A DNA stretch of 64,000 nucleotides from NCBI RefSeq assembly GCF_000003855.2, contig NW_003101673.1, positions 823,997 through 887,996 of the forward strand. The letters run 5' to 3'. How positions within the stretch are numbered: position 1 is the stretch's first letter; each line of letters begins with the position of its first letter. The DNA is from Blastomyces gilchristii SLH14081. Its lineage: Eukaryota; Ascomycota; Eurotiomycetes; Onygenales; Ajellomycetaceae. Both the position numbers and the translations under genes were made by a program. A model generated the notes under the pieces. That model did not search any database and was not told the DNA's origin. It saw only the letters and a list, made by a program, of their open reading frames with translations. This document shows positions 1 through 11,202 of the stretch, piece by piece.

Positions 1-712
1 TAATTCTCTGATATAAATGAATAATTATCTTATCATGAATATTTAAAATGAATATAATAATTGATATCTACAACTGAGCTTCAGATAGTTGTGTTATACA
101 CTGTCTTTATATAATAAATTGTTTTAGAGATTGATAAGAAGAGTGAGAGTGTACACACTGAGAAATATAATTCACTGAGTCTATGTAACATCTTCTTAAA
201 ATGAGAAGAGCTAGTAATAAAAGCAGAGATAGCAGAATCAGAGAGAGTAGAAGTAGTAGAAGTAGAGATTATAGAAACAGAAATAGCAGGAGCAGAAGAA
301 CCAGACACAGAGACAGATATAAGAGATTGAGAAAGAGCAGCAGAGAAAGAAACAGAGAGAGTAGAGAGAGATATAGAAGACTTAGTTATATATAACACAG
401 ATAATTTCTTTATTATCACATTCTTCAAGTTTTTAACTAATAATTTAATATTGAGGTGTTCACTATCATCAGTGAACACAGATCTGTCAATATATGAAGA
501 TTCTATATGAATAAAAACAAATATCAGTATCTGTGTCTATGCAAAATTATGTTAGAAAACATAATCAGAAGCTCACTGAGAAGAAAAACAGTTGAGAGTA
601 TATAAGAAGATGAAGAAGATGTGTTATTTATAATAATATATTCTGATAATTGTTAGAAGAAAACAAGTTCTGATCACATTTCACAACATATTACACTTAC
701 TGCTAATAAACT
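1..712. other. Gypsy-B post-pol region (B3 copy), coding potential uncertain
   Basis: This is the B3 version of the extra region that follows pol in this family (compare 11203-13764 and 26367-28940). An open frame on the minus strand at 81-479 (132 codons, Ser/Thr-rich, ending in a hydrophobic segment and KTVYNTTI) is recognisably the same as the plus-strand frames at 11751-12197 and 26898-27374. The other strand, which is the pol strand, is also largely open and gives Arg/Glu/Ser-rich peptides followed by a conserved YNTDNFF segment. Sequence alone does not decide which strand was translated. The region is not recognised as any known retroelement domain. Confidence 0.5.
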
Positions 713-724
713 GCCTGATATGAG

Positions 725-747
725 TTATTATTATTATTATTATTATT
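725..747 (-). repeat. 3' (TAA)n tail of LINE L1
   Basis: Tandem TTA triplets on the plus strand, which read as a (TAA)n tail at the 3' end of the minus-strand LINE, immediately next to the left target duplication. The second LINE copy has the same kind of tail at 49410-49427. Simple trinucleotide tails instead of poly(A) are known from several LINE groups. Confidence 0.85.
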
Positions 748-788
748 CTTCAATTATAGATGTATGCAGTTAGAGACTATGACATCTA

Positions 789-811
789 CCTGAGAACTTT
801 TAGTTCTCAGG
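789..811 (-). other. 3' UTR hairpin of LINE L1
   Basis: Perfect 9-bp inverted repeat (CCTGAGAAC at 789-797, GTTCTCAGG at 803-811) around a 5-nt loop, TTTTA. It lies about 40 bp from the (TAA)n tail. The same stem occurs in L2 at 49468-49490, but there the loop is TAAAA, the exact reverse complement. A stem-loop near the 3' end could be the structure the LINE reverse transcriptase recognises, as reported for other LINEs; that role is inferred here. Confidence 0.7.
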
Positions 812-1101
812 GTTTTTCCTATATCTGTAAAGTTAACTATTATACATTCATCAATTTCAGATATGCAAAATCAGAAAATTCCAGCTCAGAATACAAAAAC
901 TGTTTACAAATTACAGTGTTTTAACATCTTCTGATACTTTGAAACCATTTGACAATATCATGACAAAGGAAAAGAGAACACAGTCTTAAAGATAGACACA
1001 TTAAATAGATAGATAGAAAGGAATTGAAAGAAAAAGATAAAGTAAAGAGAGACTGTAACAAAACAAATTATTAAAAGATAGTATATAGCTGTTTTAACAG
1101 A

Positions 1102-4100
1102 CTATATCTGATTGATTTCCTCCTCTTCATATTCAGATATTTCTGAATTTAGTCATTTTCTTATAGCAGCTTGAGTTTCTGATAGAAAGTCTATTAAGTA
1201 TTTAATTCCTGTCTCAGTTGAGAATAAGAATCTCATATTTAATTGATTTAGATCATACTTCTCTTTCAATCTGACTCTGAGACTATTGTATAATGCACAG
1301 TGCATTACAATATACTCAGGATTCTCATTTACATTGCAGAATGAGCATTCTATTGAGTCAAATCTATCATCAAATCTTTGTATATAAGATTTGAAATAGT
1401 CATATTCTAGTTTCAGCTGTATTATAGATGAGAATATTTTCTTTTTACATTTAATTGCACAAGATTTTCACTTGGGTTTTATTTCAAATCTTGAATAATG
1501 TATACTCTTCTTTTGTTTCTGCCAGCTTTCATTTCACTTGTCTAAACAAGATTCTTTTATTTTTCTCTTTATAAAAGACCAGGACATAATTTTTTAAATA
1601 GATCTGCTTAATTCTGCACCCTTTTTTACAGCTAAATCAGCCAATTCATTGTCATGAATATTCATATGAGCAGGAACCCAGTGCAGATGAATTATCAGCT
1701 TTGATGTTCTTCTCTTTTGAATTTTCAAAACAGAGTTTAAGATCAGTTCAAGATTCATTTGATCATTATGAATCTGACTATTTCTAAGTCTTTTTAAAGC
1801 AGCTTGACTATCAGAGAATATTCATATCTCTTTCAAACTATTTCCTCTTTTATAAGATTTTATTTCAATGAGTTTGAAAGCTTTCACTATTGTAAATAGT
1901 TCAGTATTAAAGACTTCAGATTCACAGCCTAAATTTCAGAAATCTGAGATAAAATTGATATTATCTTCAGTATAAGCAATGTCTGTGTCTAATCTATTCA
2001 AATTCTCATTTTTTGAGTCATCTGAATAAATCAGAATAGAGTCTTTTATATTGATTGTAGAAATTCTCTTCAAATGCTGTTCATATTCTTTCTCTTTAGA
2101 TAGTTCACTTATTTGCAAGTCTATAAGAGATTCAAGCTTTTCTCTTCAGAGAGATAACTTCTCATGATCAACTTTTTCAATATTTAAAGAAGAAAATTGA
2201 TTTTTAATCAGAGAGCATAGTCTATACAGTTGAGAAGACATTTTCTTTGAAGAATTATTTTCATTTCAATCAAGAAATCTATTTCAATTCAGTTCATTTC
2301 CAGAGTTAATTGATAGAAATGAAGAAGAGACTCTTTCTCTGATTATATGATTTAAGCTCATCTTTATAACTCTCAGAGCATAGTTTATACAGGCCTTTTT
2401 AAATCTAATAGCAGAAGAAGGAATTGAAGCTTCAATTTTCATTGCTTTAATAGAAGATGATTTGAATACTCTCAGAATTCTTCTCAAGACTCTGTTTTAC
2501 AGACTTTGAAAGAGTTCAGTGAAATTCTCTTGATTATTTCATCAAACTTGAACTTCATAATCAGCTACTGATGTAATACAGGCTATATATAACTGTCTCA
2601 TAGCCTGGAAGAATAGACCTCTCTCTATATTTGATAGTCTGATTATGTTGTTCAATAGTCTTTCTGTCTTGACAGTTCTTTGTTGAATGTGATATTTAAA
2701 ATTCAACTTGAAGTTTAACTATACTTCTAATTATTTGACATTTACACTGGATTTAATCTCTCTATTTAAAAGAGTTAGAGATAGTTCTTTCTCATTGAAT
2801 CTAGAAAAGAAATGAATTAACTCAGTTTTATTTATATTAAATTGAATTTAATTAATATCTGCTCTAACAAAGATTTTCTTTGCAGTTTCTTCAATCACTT
2901 TCAAATTCTCTTTGACAGTTTTTGAGCTGTAGATTAAATCAATATCATTCACATAACTTAAATATTGCACTATTCTCATATTTCTATTTTTGAATAGATA
3001 TGCAGTGTATATTGCAAATAAAATGAGTGAGATTGAAGATTCTTACAGTACTTCTATTTTTATCTCAGTCTTATCTTATTTCATTTCATCAAAGAAAAGT
3101 TGTATAATTCTTTTAGATATAAAACAGTTAACTCATTTTATTAGAGAAAGTGACAGTTTTAATATCTTCAAAGTCTGAATTAACTTTGACTTTGAAACAT
3201 GATTAAATGCTTCTTTTATATCAATAAAAACTGCAGTTGAGACCAGATCTTCATACTTTGCTATTTAAATATCATGAACAACTGAGAGAACAGTGTCAAT
3301 TGCAGAACACTGTTTTCTATCTCTCATTTATTCACTGAATAAAAGAGAATTACTGATAGAGCTTATAAAAGATAGTTAAGTAGCTATTATCTTTTCTAAA
3401 ACCTTTTCTAGACAGTTCAATAGAGATATTACTCTATATGACTTAAGAATTGAAGTTTTTCTATTAGATTTTGTAAGAATCACTTCAGTGACTTCTCTTC
3501 AACATTCAGAATGATATTCATTTTTCAAGAGATTGAAAAAGAGCTCAAAATATTCATTCTTTAAATAGAAGTATATATTTTGAATAATCAAGTGATTAAT
3601 TGAATCAGGCCCTGCAGCACTTTTAACTGAACTTGAGAAGATAGCTGACTCTAATTCATCTTGAGTAAGATCAGGCCATTCCCAGTCATTTTCATCAATA
3701 TAGTTGAGAAGTGATATATTCTCTTTCTCTGAATCTGAATCTGATGAGTTTTGAAAGAGAGTTCTTATAAAAGCTTGACATTTTTTCTCAAAAGAGTTTG
3801 CTGTATATGATTCATTCTGAAACTCATATTCTAAGGTTGAAAGTTTTGCTACACTTCTTGTTTTAGTATAATTAAAAGCTTTAAAAACTTTCTTTTCTTA
3901 TACTTCTTCAAGAAATTTATTCCAGCAGTCTGTTTTAACTCTTTTAATATCTGAAAAATATTCATTTCTGACAGCTTTGAACTCTTTATCAGAAATTATA
4001 TCATTCTTTCAATCTCTTCTAGCAGTAGTCAATTGTTTTCTTTTAGATGTGATATTCTCATTTTATCAAGATTTTGAATACTCGGAAGACTTTCTCTTTG

Positions 4101-5058
4101 AAATATTGTCTTTAACACTTGCTAGAATAATAGATGTAATAAGCTTCACTCTATTCTCAAGTATTTCATTTAAGATATCTTGATCAGGATTTCAATATAG
4201 CTCACTCTGTCTTTCAGATTTTAACAGTTTTATACTTTCTTCAACTGCCTTTCAGTCAGCTTTTTCAAAGTTAAACTGATTAGAGAGAAGAGGGTTTTCA
4301 CTCATTTATTTCTCACTCAGTTCAATATTAAATTGAATAATCTCATAATCTGATACTGATGTCTCATTTGAATCAATAAACCAGTTTACAAGTCTTTTTT
4401 TCATTAGATTTTATGACATGAAGTTTAGATCTATAATAGATTTCTGTTTCATGCCTTTTCTAAAGAATGTTTGTTAATCAGACTTGTTAACTAAATCTAT
4501 TGAATGCTCAAAGGTTCATTTAATCAGATTATCAGCTCTTACTGCTCTTTTGCATTCTGAATTTCACTAGAGATGATATGTATTGAAATCTTCTACAATT
4601 ATAGAGTTTCTTAATAGAGTTATGTTCAGAAATCCTCTATTAATTGTTCAGATGTTATTATTTTTCTTCAATAACTTTTCATTATAGATATTTATAAGCT
4701 GTATAGTATTAAACTCATTCTCTTTATCTATAATATCACTCATCAGAATATCAGGGTCAGACATGATATTAAATCTTAGATTAAATTAATATCTTGATCT
4801 CTTTCTTTCATAGATCACTACTCTTGACTTTATCTCAGACTTTTGAGGTATAAAGCAGTAGTAGCTTGAATGAGAAATGACATATTTTTACTCAGCATCA
4901 AAATTCAGCTCCTGAAGCAGTATAAAATCAACTTTTTATTCAAATACAATTTGAAGACAAGACTAAATCCAATTTGAGTTTCTATTCACATTATTTTGAA
5001 TAAATGTGATTTTTGAAGAGTTTTTAAACTTTTTTGATTGTTTTTATTATATATTCAT
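1102..5058 (-). pseudogene. LINE L1 ORF2: endonuclease-RT-RNase H polyprotein, RIP-inactivated
   Basis: This 1319-codon frame, without frameshift but with many stops, would nick target DNA and reverse transcribe the element RNA. From the N-terminus: APE-type endonuclease (NNVNR near 4990, DFILLQE near 4920, EDFNTYH near 4570); reverse transcriptase with AAGPDS near 3610, motif A FIDIKEAFN at 3202-3228 and the catalytic box at 2944-2955; RNase H with HWVPAH at 1666-1683 and NELAD at 1636-1650; and a C-terminal zinc motif CSFCN...HC at 1297-1347. The catalytic box reads YVND instead of YxDD, so the first aspartate is lost. Most missing Trp residues are TGA. The start is the first ATG upstream of the endonuclease, 24 bases beyond the ORF1 stop. 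The lack of indels shows decay by transition alone. Confidence 0.9.
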
Positions 5059-5081
5059 ATCAAAAGAGAGTAGAGTAGAAT

Positions 5082-6692
5082 CTAATCACTATCATCAGAT
5101 AGTAGATTATAACTATTCTGAAAAGTAGAAATCTCAACTGCTTACATTATATCTAGTTTATCATCAGAGTCATTTCTCAATTCTCTAATCTTAACAGAAG
5201 TTTGAGAATTCAAATTCTGTTTATATTTAGCTGAAGAATTGAAGTTTGAAGATTTAGATAGTTAAGAGTTTCTTCTTTTTGAACTTACAGTTGTGAGTTT
5301 ACTAACTTGACTATTCTCTTCAGTTCTAGATTTACTTTGAGCTTCATCTTTTCTTCAGTTCTTTTGAGTTCTTGAAGCAAACATACATTCTTTTGAGCTA
5401 GATGCATGTTTTTCTTTGTAATTAGAGCATTTAAGCAGAGTATGTTGACATATTTCATCTCTTTTTAAGCATGTTTCACATTTATACTCACTAGTTTTAT
5501 GATCTCTGGCACAGAATGTATATTTTGAGTCTCTAAAACAGGAGATTGCAAAGTATTCATATCTTTGACAGTTTGAACACTGTGTTTGAGCTTTCAGATT
5601 CATTCTTGAGTCTTTGTATTCATGAACTCTTATTTTTAAATCTGCTACTCTTACTTCAGAGATCTTTGACTGTTTAAGTATTTTTATATATACTAGAACA
5701 GAGGCATTTCTTCTGCTTTATCTGAACTCAATTGAATTTAGTCATACAGACTCTTTTCTCAGTTGAATAGAGTTGTATTCTTCTAATTCATTTTTAAGAA
5801 GTAGCATTTCTTCTTCACAGTCAAAAATTTCAACTGAAATATTATGAAGAATGAATTTGTCTCACTTTTCATCTCTCTCAGATAGAATTATTGTGTTTAA
5901 CAAAGATTCTACTGCTGATTTTCAGAGATTCTCATTCTGAATAAGAAACTCTGCACTGAATTCAGGCATTGTAGTCAGAATGATAGAGTTTTCAAAGAAG
6001 AATGACTCAATTGAAGCTATAACTGATTTTTGAACTTCAATATCAGTCATTAACTGAGAAAAGAACTGCTGATTAATTTCATTTCTGATTCTGAAAATGA
6101 GATTTGAGTTTAGCTTGTTTCTTTGTAAGATATTCTGATTTGAGACTTTAAGAATAAGTCTTCTATTTCTGAAGATTTGAAAGTTTTTCTTCTTTTGCAT
6201 TCTTTTCTTCACTTTTCTATGAATAGAAGCATGAGTATTATTCTTCTCAGTTTTCTCAGAATTTTAAGCATGTTTTGAGATAGCAGATTTAGAGACAGCA
6301 GATTCAGCTGCTTGAGCATATGTTTTCTTCTGATTCAAAGAAGAAGAAGAAGTAGAAAAAGAGAAAGAAGAGTAAGATGAGAAGTCAGTGATTATACTAG
6401 GAATTTTCAATGTTTTTTGAACTGTGTTTGAAATTCTAAGTTTGAACTTGATCATCTTCTGTAGTTATCTAGCCTGAGTATGAAGAATTATCAGAACTTC
6501 TTCATTCATGTCACTCAGACACTGCTTTTCAAGAATCTTGCTTACTTTTTCAAGTTTCTGTATTTTAAGAACTTGTTGTTTCTCTATTTCTTCTTTCTTT
6601 CTTCTCTTCAGAATTTCAATCTCAGAAATAGTATTTGAGAAAGCATCTTTTTTCACATTAACTGAGTATATTTTTAAACTCATTGTTCTCAC
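5082..6692 (-). pseudogene. LINE L1 ORF1: Gag-like RNA-binding protein, RIP-inactivated
   Basis: This is a 537-codon frame encoding the nucleic-acid-binding partner of ORF2. The N-terminal third is a charged, probably coiled-coil segment (RRKKEEIEKQQ, LEKVSKILEKQ), followed by a Ser-rich linker. The C-terminal third carries a run of zinc-knuckle-type Cys/His motifs between 5380 and 5600 (CSNCQRYEYFAISC, CARDHKTSEYKCETC, CQHTLLKCSNYKEKH), typical of Tad-like ORF1 proteins. Some ligands are already replaced, for example the expected His by Tyr in the first knuckle. It has scattered stops. The copy at 53760-55370 has exactly the same length. Confidence 0.85.
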
Positions 6693-8345
6693 TCAATGAA
6701 AAGTTGATCAGACTGTTTTAATTGAGATATATATTAAACTCTTTTGAAAAGTTGATCAGACTGTTTTAATTAAGAGATTTCTAAGTCTGTTTTCAATTGA
6801 AAAGTTGCTTAGACTGTTTCAAAAGAAGAATAAAAGACTTTTATATATAAAATATCTGATTTTTTTCACACTAGTTCAGTAACTAGATTAAATTTTTAAA
6901 GAGAATCTAATAAACTAAAATTGATTTTTAAGATAAATTAATAAAATCTTTATAATCTCTTTCTTGAGATACAGTGAGAAAAAGTATGATATCAATTGAT
7001 AATAAATCACATAATATAACAGTTTTTGAGAGAAAAACTGATAAAAAATAAATCAATTTTTTACAGAGAAATTGATTAAAACTATTCAATTTTATTCTAA
7101 ATTATTCAATTCTTCTCACACAACAAGTATACAACTCAAATCAGTTAATAAAGAGTGTAAAAAAGAATTAAGTATTAATAAAAGCTCTTCAGTCACTGAA
7201 AAAGTAATTCTTACTTAAAAGAATATGAAATTATAACAGAAAACAGCTCTGTTTTTAATTCTTTGTAAGAATATTATATAAAATTCAGAGAAAAACACCT
7301 TACTTTTTCAAGAGAAGTAAAAAACTATTTCTAAGATCTTTTTTTTGCATTAACTGCTGCAGAAGAATGAGATAGAAACTGCTAAGATATGCACTACTAT
7401 ATATTCTCTATCAAGACTTTCTCTCTTCAGAGTCTTAATATTATAGAGAATATAAGTCTGTTTCTATATAATAATATAAATATTGTCAGCAGGATGTAGA
7501 GAAACTGATTATTTATATCTTAAAATAGAAGACTTTGTCAATGATTATATTAATATAGAGATAATTCTCAAATTCAATAGAAATCTAGTGTTGCTGTTCT
7601 CAATTTCTTGCAGAATCTATTGAATATTGAGATATTAAAACTAGATTTAATATATCTCACTGTGCAGGGATCAAAGGCTCAGTCAGATCTTGAAGTATAC
7701 TGATTTTATAGTTGTTGTGTCTGCTGATTATATATCAAATACAGTTGCTGAGGTATCTTTTGTACTTTTCTGCTGGGGATGGGCCAGATCAGAAGATGTG
7801 GTACAAGGGTGAAACTTGGTGTAAAGATAGAGAGGATTTTTCACAGAGAATGTGCTTCAGATGTGTCTGTTAATTATGTGCTTGATACTATTGCTGAGAT
7901 ATCTTTTTGTATTTTTCTGCTGAACGTGGGCCAGATTGAGAAGGGCAGTATGTGGGTGAGACTTGGCATTGATGTTTTGAAACATCAAAGATAGACAGGG
8001 TTTTTGTGAAAGTTGCTTCTCAGATATCTTCACAATTACAGATCAGAGATCTTCCAAAATCAAGAAGATTGATGCATATGGCTAGGTCTCTTTGTCTTAC
8101 AATTTGTATGACAATTTGGCCTGGGGTTGTGGTGTGGTAGGGGTGAACAGGGGATAATCCCACTCAGAAGTTTCAAACAACATCCAGTTCACATTTAGCT
8201 GGATAACTCCACCATCACACGGGGTATGTGGTCAGTGATGGGGTCAAAATGCTCGTATGATCAAGGGCTTTTCAATGGATCTATCGGCGGGTTCCTATTC
8301 GAAAGATTGAGCGAGTTCGTGGTGAAGCGCCTTTTTGTCTGTATG
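6693..8345 (-). other. LINE L1 5' region with tandem units
   Basis: This is the untranslated 5' region of the LINE, upstream of the ORF1 ATG at 6692. The part next to ORF1 (6693-7680) is AT-rich and holds nothing recognisable. The distal part (about 7680-8345) is clearly richer in G and C and contains two tandem units offset by 146 bp (starting near 7719 and 7865) and the beginning of a third. LINE promoters lie in this position and can be made of tandem monomers, as in mouse L1, so promoter activity is a reasonable inference. A reading frame runs through part of the units at 7779-7994. Confidence 0.7.
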
Positions 8346-8700
8346 GCCTGATATGAGTACTACAATGATACTTGTTATGAAAATGAGAGATCATCACCAG
8401 AAATACATACAATGTGATAGATAAACAGACAGAAGATATTGAATAGAAGAAGAAGCAGGAATCTTGAATGAGATGATGATATTCAATGATGACAATGATG
8501 AAGAAGATGATTAAAGAATGAGAAAAGTTAGTGAATAAGTAATATAATATAGTGAAAGTTTCTTTGTGAGAGTGTACATGAGACACTAGCTGAATCAGAG
8601 ATAGATTACACAATTGTGAACACTAGTGATGTACTAATCTGCATGAAGCTAGAATGAATGTTATAATCACATGAGTGTGACTGAATCTGATAAGAAAGAA

Positions 8701-8867
8701 TGTAATTCAGAAGAATGTATGACTATCAGATAATAACACAGCTGCTTTCAAACTTGCTTACAAATGTAAAGAGGTCATAGCAGCCACCAATTAATTTAGT
8801 GTACAGTATATAAGAAGCCGGCGTACACCTGTAATTATACGCTGGCTCAAGCAACCTTTGAATCACA
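8701..8867 (+). repeat. LTR of Gypsy-B copy B3 (3' LTR)
   Basis: A 167-bp sequence starting TGTAATTC (TGTGGTTC before mutation) and ending GAATCACA. It is homologous to the LTRs at 11036, 24959, 26200 and 59754. It contains the TATA-box-like TATATAAG at about 8808-8815 in the direction of element transcription. As the 3' LTR its outer (U5) end keeps CpG sites while its U3 end has lost them. Confidence 0.9.
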
Positions 8868-9566
8868 TCAGAAAGCCAGGTTGACAAGCTCAGTGCAATT
8901 GATTAATAAACTCTGATACTGTGATATCATTGTCTGCACCTTGTGAGTCAGCTTCACAAGATAAAGCTATATCTTTAATTGATTCAAATCATCAGTCAAT
9001 TTCTCTCAATATTCTTCAAATCTTGCATTGAAATTGAAAGAATTCTTATTATCTCATTGATATAATAAGTTGAACTGCTGTACTGTCATGAAGCTGCAGT
9101 TACAGTAATCTTTGATTTAATTCAGTAGAAAGTTCTTGAATTCTTCTCAAGTCATTGCAGCATCAGTACACTCAAGCTCTCTCTTCTTGATAATTCAAGT
9201 AATTGCAGAGATGTCTTCAAGGAGATTGACAGCATATATTACTCATATCTCATGTGTATTATACTGACTCAGATTAAGGTGAAATTTCTGTTCAAGAGTA
9301 TGAATAAAGCTGTGAAATTCAGACAATGTGTTTTCCTTGTATCTTGGAGAATCTCTGACCTTAATCTCTCTATCTCCATGATAGATGTAGGTGTGTAGGG
9401 GCCGCGGCGGTGGCAGGGCGGTTGAAGGGCCCATGCCAAAATGTGCAGTGAGTTCAGAAATCTCGGATTCCTGCTGAGGTAGAGGTGTACGCACTCTAGG
9501 GGATGGTGTGGAGTTTCCCCCAGAGGGTGGGGTCAGGTCGGTCCCAGCACGGGTGTGTGAGGCCAT
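8868..9566 (-). pseudogene. Gypsy-C gag, N-terminal part, cut by B3
   Basis: This is the capsid-precursor gene of a further LTR retrotransposon. It reads from an ATG at 9566 (MASHTRAGTDL) into a Pro/Ser-rich N-terminal segment, then into a retrotransposon Gag-type helical domain (YKENTLSEFHSFIHTLEQKF, EEFKNFLL, LTDDLNQL). Reading beyond about residue 107 needs TGA read as the lost Trp and one or more shifts. The gene stops abruptly at 8867/8868 where Gypsy-B copy B3 was inserted; its remainder would lie left of the window. The first 170 bases (9395-9566) are GC-rich and unmutated, while the rest shows the same decay as its surroundings. Confidence 0.72.
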
Positions 9567-9779
9567 ATTGATCCGTTAATAGAGCTCAACTGATTCAAAC
9601 TTGTAATCAGATCGAGCGATTCGAATTGTAATGTGGCGGAACCGAAGCAGTGGCTAGTCGGCGGCGTCACGTAGAGGTAGTTGTTGGGAAGCCGGTTCGA
9701 ACGGGATGGAATCATCCGCATGGAAGCGATGGGCCGTGTGGAACCGCAATGGGGCCTTGGCGCGGCCGGGAGCGTGACA
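9567..9779 (-). repeat. Probable 5' LTR and leader of Gypsy-C, RIP-spared
   Basis: A GC-rich island upstream of the Gypsy-C gag. Read on the minus strand it begins TGTCACGCTCCCGG at 9779, in the manner of a fungal gypsy LTR, and runs to the gag ATG. No second copy is in the window, so the LTR 3' boundary, primer-binding site and target duplication cannot be fixed. It is almost untouched by the C-to-T decay. Confidence 0.55.
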
Positions 9780-10571
9780 TAAACTGAGTATCTAACTAAC
9801 TCTTCAATTCTGATAAGATATCTGATATAATCTTTGACTTTATATTATATATTAAACAGAGTTCTCTAGTAGTTCTAAAACAGTAAAGATTTCACTGAAT
9901 TCAATATACAGTGATTAGATAATAATCAAATACTCTGTATAATTTCAGCAGATATATAATCATTCTTAAGAAGATATATAATCTCATTGATAATAAAATC
10001 ACTGAGTTGAGATAATATATTAATGATAAAGATAAGAAAGATATGTATTTAAATAATAATTAATTAAAAAAGACATATATTAAATAATAATTAAATGACT
10101 CTAGAGAAACATGAATATTTTGATTTTTTTATAATGTTTTACTACTAATTTTCAGAGAGTGCTGAGAAAATTCTGTTTTTACAAGTAATATGTCAGGTCA
10201 CGTGATCTGGCTTACTAATCCTTTCATCATATAACTTTTCACAAGCTAGTAATCTTTCAATCACACAAGCTTTACACCTTTCACAGGTTATGAGACTCAT
10301 TTTGTATAAAATTACTATCAATTCGGGATTTCTTGTCAATATAATTATTATTTGAACTACTGCTTCATTTGATACACTCATCAGAAGTTAAAATCATCTT
10401 ATTCTATCAGTATTGATGCATTTGAGATCTTGATAATCAATAATACTACTGCTCACTTAAAAAAGAGGCTTGCAGAAAATGCATCACATTTACAAAAAAG
10501 TAAGAAAAAGAGAACAAGATTGACAAGAATTCAATAAACAAATATCAAGAATTTAATAAACAAATATCAAG
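9780..10571. other. AT-rich sequence upstream of Copia-A gag; possible Copia 5' LTR
   Basis: No gene is visible. Bases 9780-10190 are very AT-rich with no recognisable content. From 10191 there is a TGTCAGG start followed by the palindrome TCACGTGA (10198-10205), and a CA end near 10380 followed by TCAGAAG. Copia LTRs start TG and end CA and are followed by a primer site, so 10191-10380 could be the Copia-A 5' LTR. Without the 3' LTR, which lies beyond the window or is lost, this is only a guess. Confidence 0.35.
10525..10568. repeat. 22-bp tandem duplication just before Copia-A gag
   Basis: Two head-to-tail copies of a 22-bp unit beginning AAGAATTCAATAAAC (10525-10546 and 10547-10568), differing at one C/T. 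The gag ATG follows three bases later at 10572, so this is leader sequence. Confidence 0.85.
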
Positions 10572-11035
10572 ATGGCAGATTCATTACAATCTCACTTATA
10601 TACATGTTCACAATCTCATGTTCTTTTCACTGAGTCAGTTGCAGTTGATAATGATGATTCTTCACACTTATACTCTGTCAGTGAACATTCTTCTGAAGTC
10701 TTTGAAAGCTTCATTGATAAACATCTCAAAATACTCTCTCAATTTGAAGCTGATTTGAATACAGCTTCTGACACAGTCAGGCCAGCCTCTCAATCTACTT
10801 AACAGCTTAATGAAGCTGATTCTCTTGATGAGAATAATGAACACTCAGATGTCTATTATTCAGATAAGGCAATATCAGATTAATAGATGAAACATCTTAA
10901 GATAACATTTAAGATGAAGAAGAAGAGACATAGAGTTCTAGAACTTGAACTATAACTGGAAAAACTCTGTTAACAGAGATTCTCATCTTCTACAAATCAA
11001 TCACAGAATATTAATAATTATTCTGTCACTATCTC
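10572..11035 (+). pseudogene. Copia-A gag-pol, part 1 (Gag N-terminus)
   Basis: Starts at the ATG 10572 (MADSLQSHLYTC), preceded by the duplicated leader unit. The first 76 codons are open and acidic (Asp/Glu/Ser-rich); the remainder has several stops (TAA at 10801, and others). No domain is recognised in this N-terminal segment. The frame runs without shift to the insertion point at 11035 and resumes at 25129 (…NNYSVTIS / TVCTATWNS), giving a clean junction. The start is chosen because it is the first ATG of the frame; an earlier start cannot be excluded. Confidence 0.75.
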
Positions 11036-11202
11036 TGTGATTCAAAAGTTGCTTGAGCCAGCGTATGATTACAGGCGTACGCCGGCATCTTATATACTGT
11101 ACACTAAATTAATTGGTGGCCGCTATAGCCCCTTTACATTTGTAAGCAAGTTTGAAAGTGACTGCATTATTATTCAGCAGTCATACATTCTTCTGAATCA
11201 CA
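11036..11202 (-). repeat. 3' LTR of B1
   Basis: 167 bp, TGTGATTC…GAATCACA on the plus strand. Its outer part (11036-11100, U5 side) keeps CpG-rich sequence such as GGCGTACGCCGGC, while its inner U3 end has no CpG left. This is the reverse of the 5' LTR pattern. Confidence 0.92.

Larger units (their letters stand above)
725..8345 (-). mobile_element. LINE-L copy L1, full-length Tad-like non-LTR retrotransposon
   Basis: This is a 7621-bp non-LTR retrotransposon on the minus strand. Its 3' end is the (TAA)n tail that reads as TTA repeats at 725-747, and its 5' end is a GC-rich region ending at 8345. It is bounded by the 12-bp duplication GCCTGATATGAG. In minus-strand order it holds a 5' region with tandem units, ORF1 with zinc knuckles, ORF2 with endonuclease, reverse transcriptase, RNase H and a C-terminal zinc motif, and a short 3' UTR with a hairpin. 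That arrangement, with RNase H present, fits the Tad1/I group of fungal LINEs. It aligns end to end with 49410-57025. Both copies are dead through G-to-A and C-to-T changes. Confidence 0.93.
1..8867 (+). mobile_element. Gypsy-B copy B3, partial, interrupted by LINE L1
   Basis: This is the third copy of the Ty3/gypsy family seen complete at 11036-25124 and 26200-59920, here in the opposite orientation. Bases 1-724 and 8346-8700 are the reverse complement of the B1 stretch 11203 to about 12290, and 8701-8867 is its LTR. Only the region downstream of pol plus the 3' LTR lie in the window; gag-pol and the 5' LTR would be to the left of position 1. LINE L1 was inserted into it, leaving a 12-bp duplication GCCTGATATGAG at 713-724 and 8346-8357. 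The right end cuts the gag of Gypsy-C, so B3 is younger than Gypsy-C and older than L1. Confidence 0.88.

Noticed and set aside
201..395. Arg/Ser-rich (RS-domain-like) protein, 64 codons; also 11877-12077
   Set aside because: Purine-rich strand of the Gypsy-B post-pol region; low complexity, absent as an open frame in B2. It is mentioned only within the region entry.
9533..9721. 62-codon minus-strand frame
   Set aside because: Lies in the Gypsy-C leader, overlapping the gag start in another frame; no support as a protein.
10193..10381. Cys-containing 62-codon frame on the minus strand (CERCKACVIERLLACEK), resembling part of a zinc cluster
   Set aside because: Cys spacing does not fit the Zn2Cys6 pattern, there is no context, and the interval is a candidate Copia LTR.
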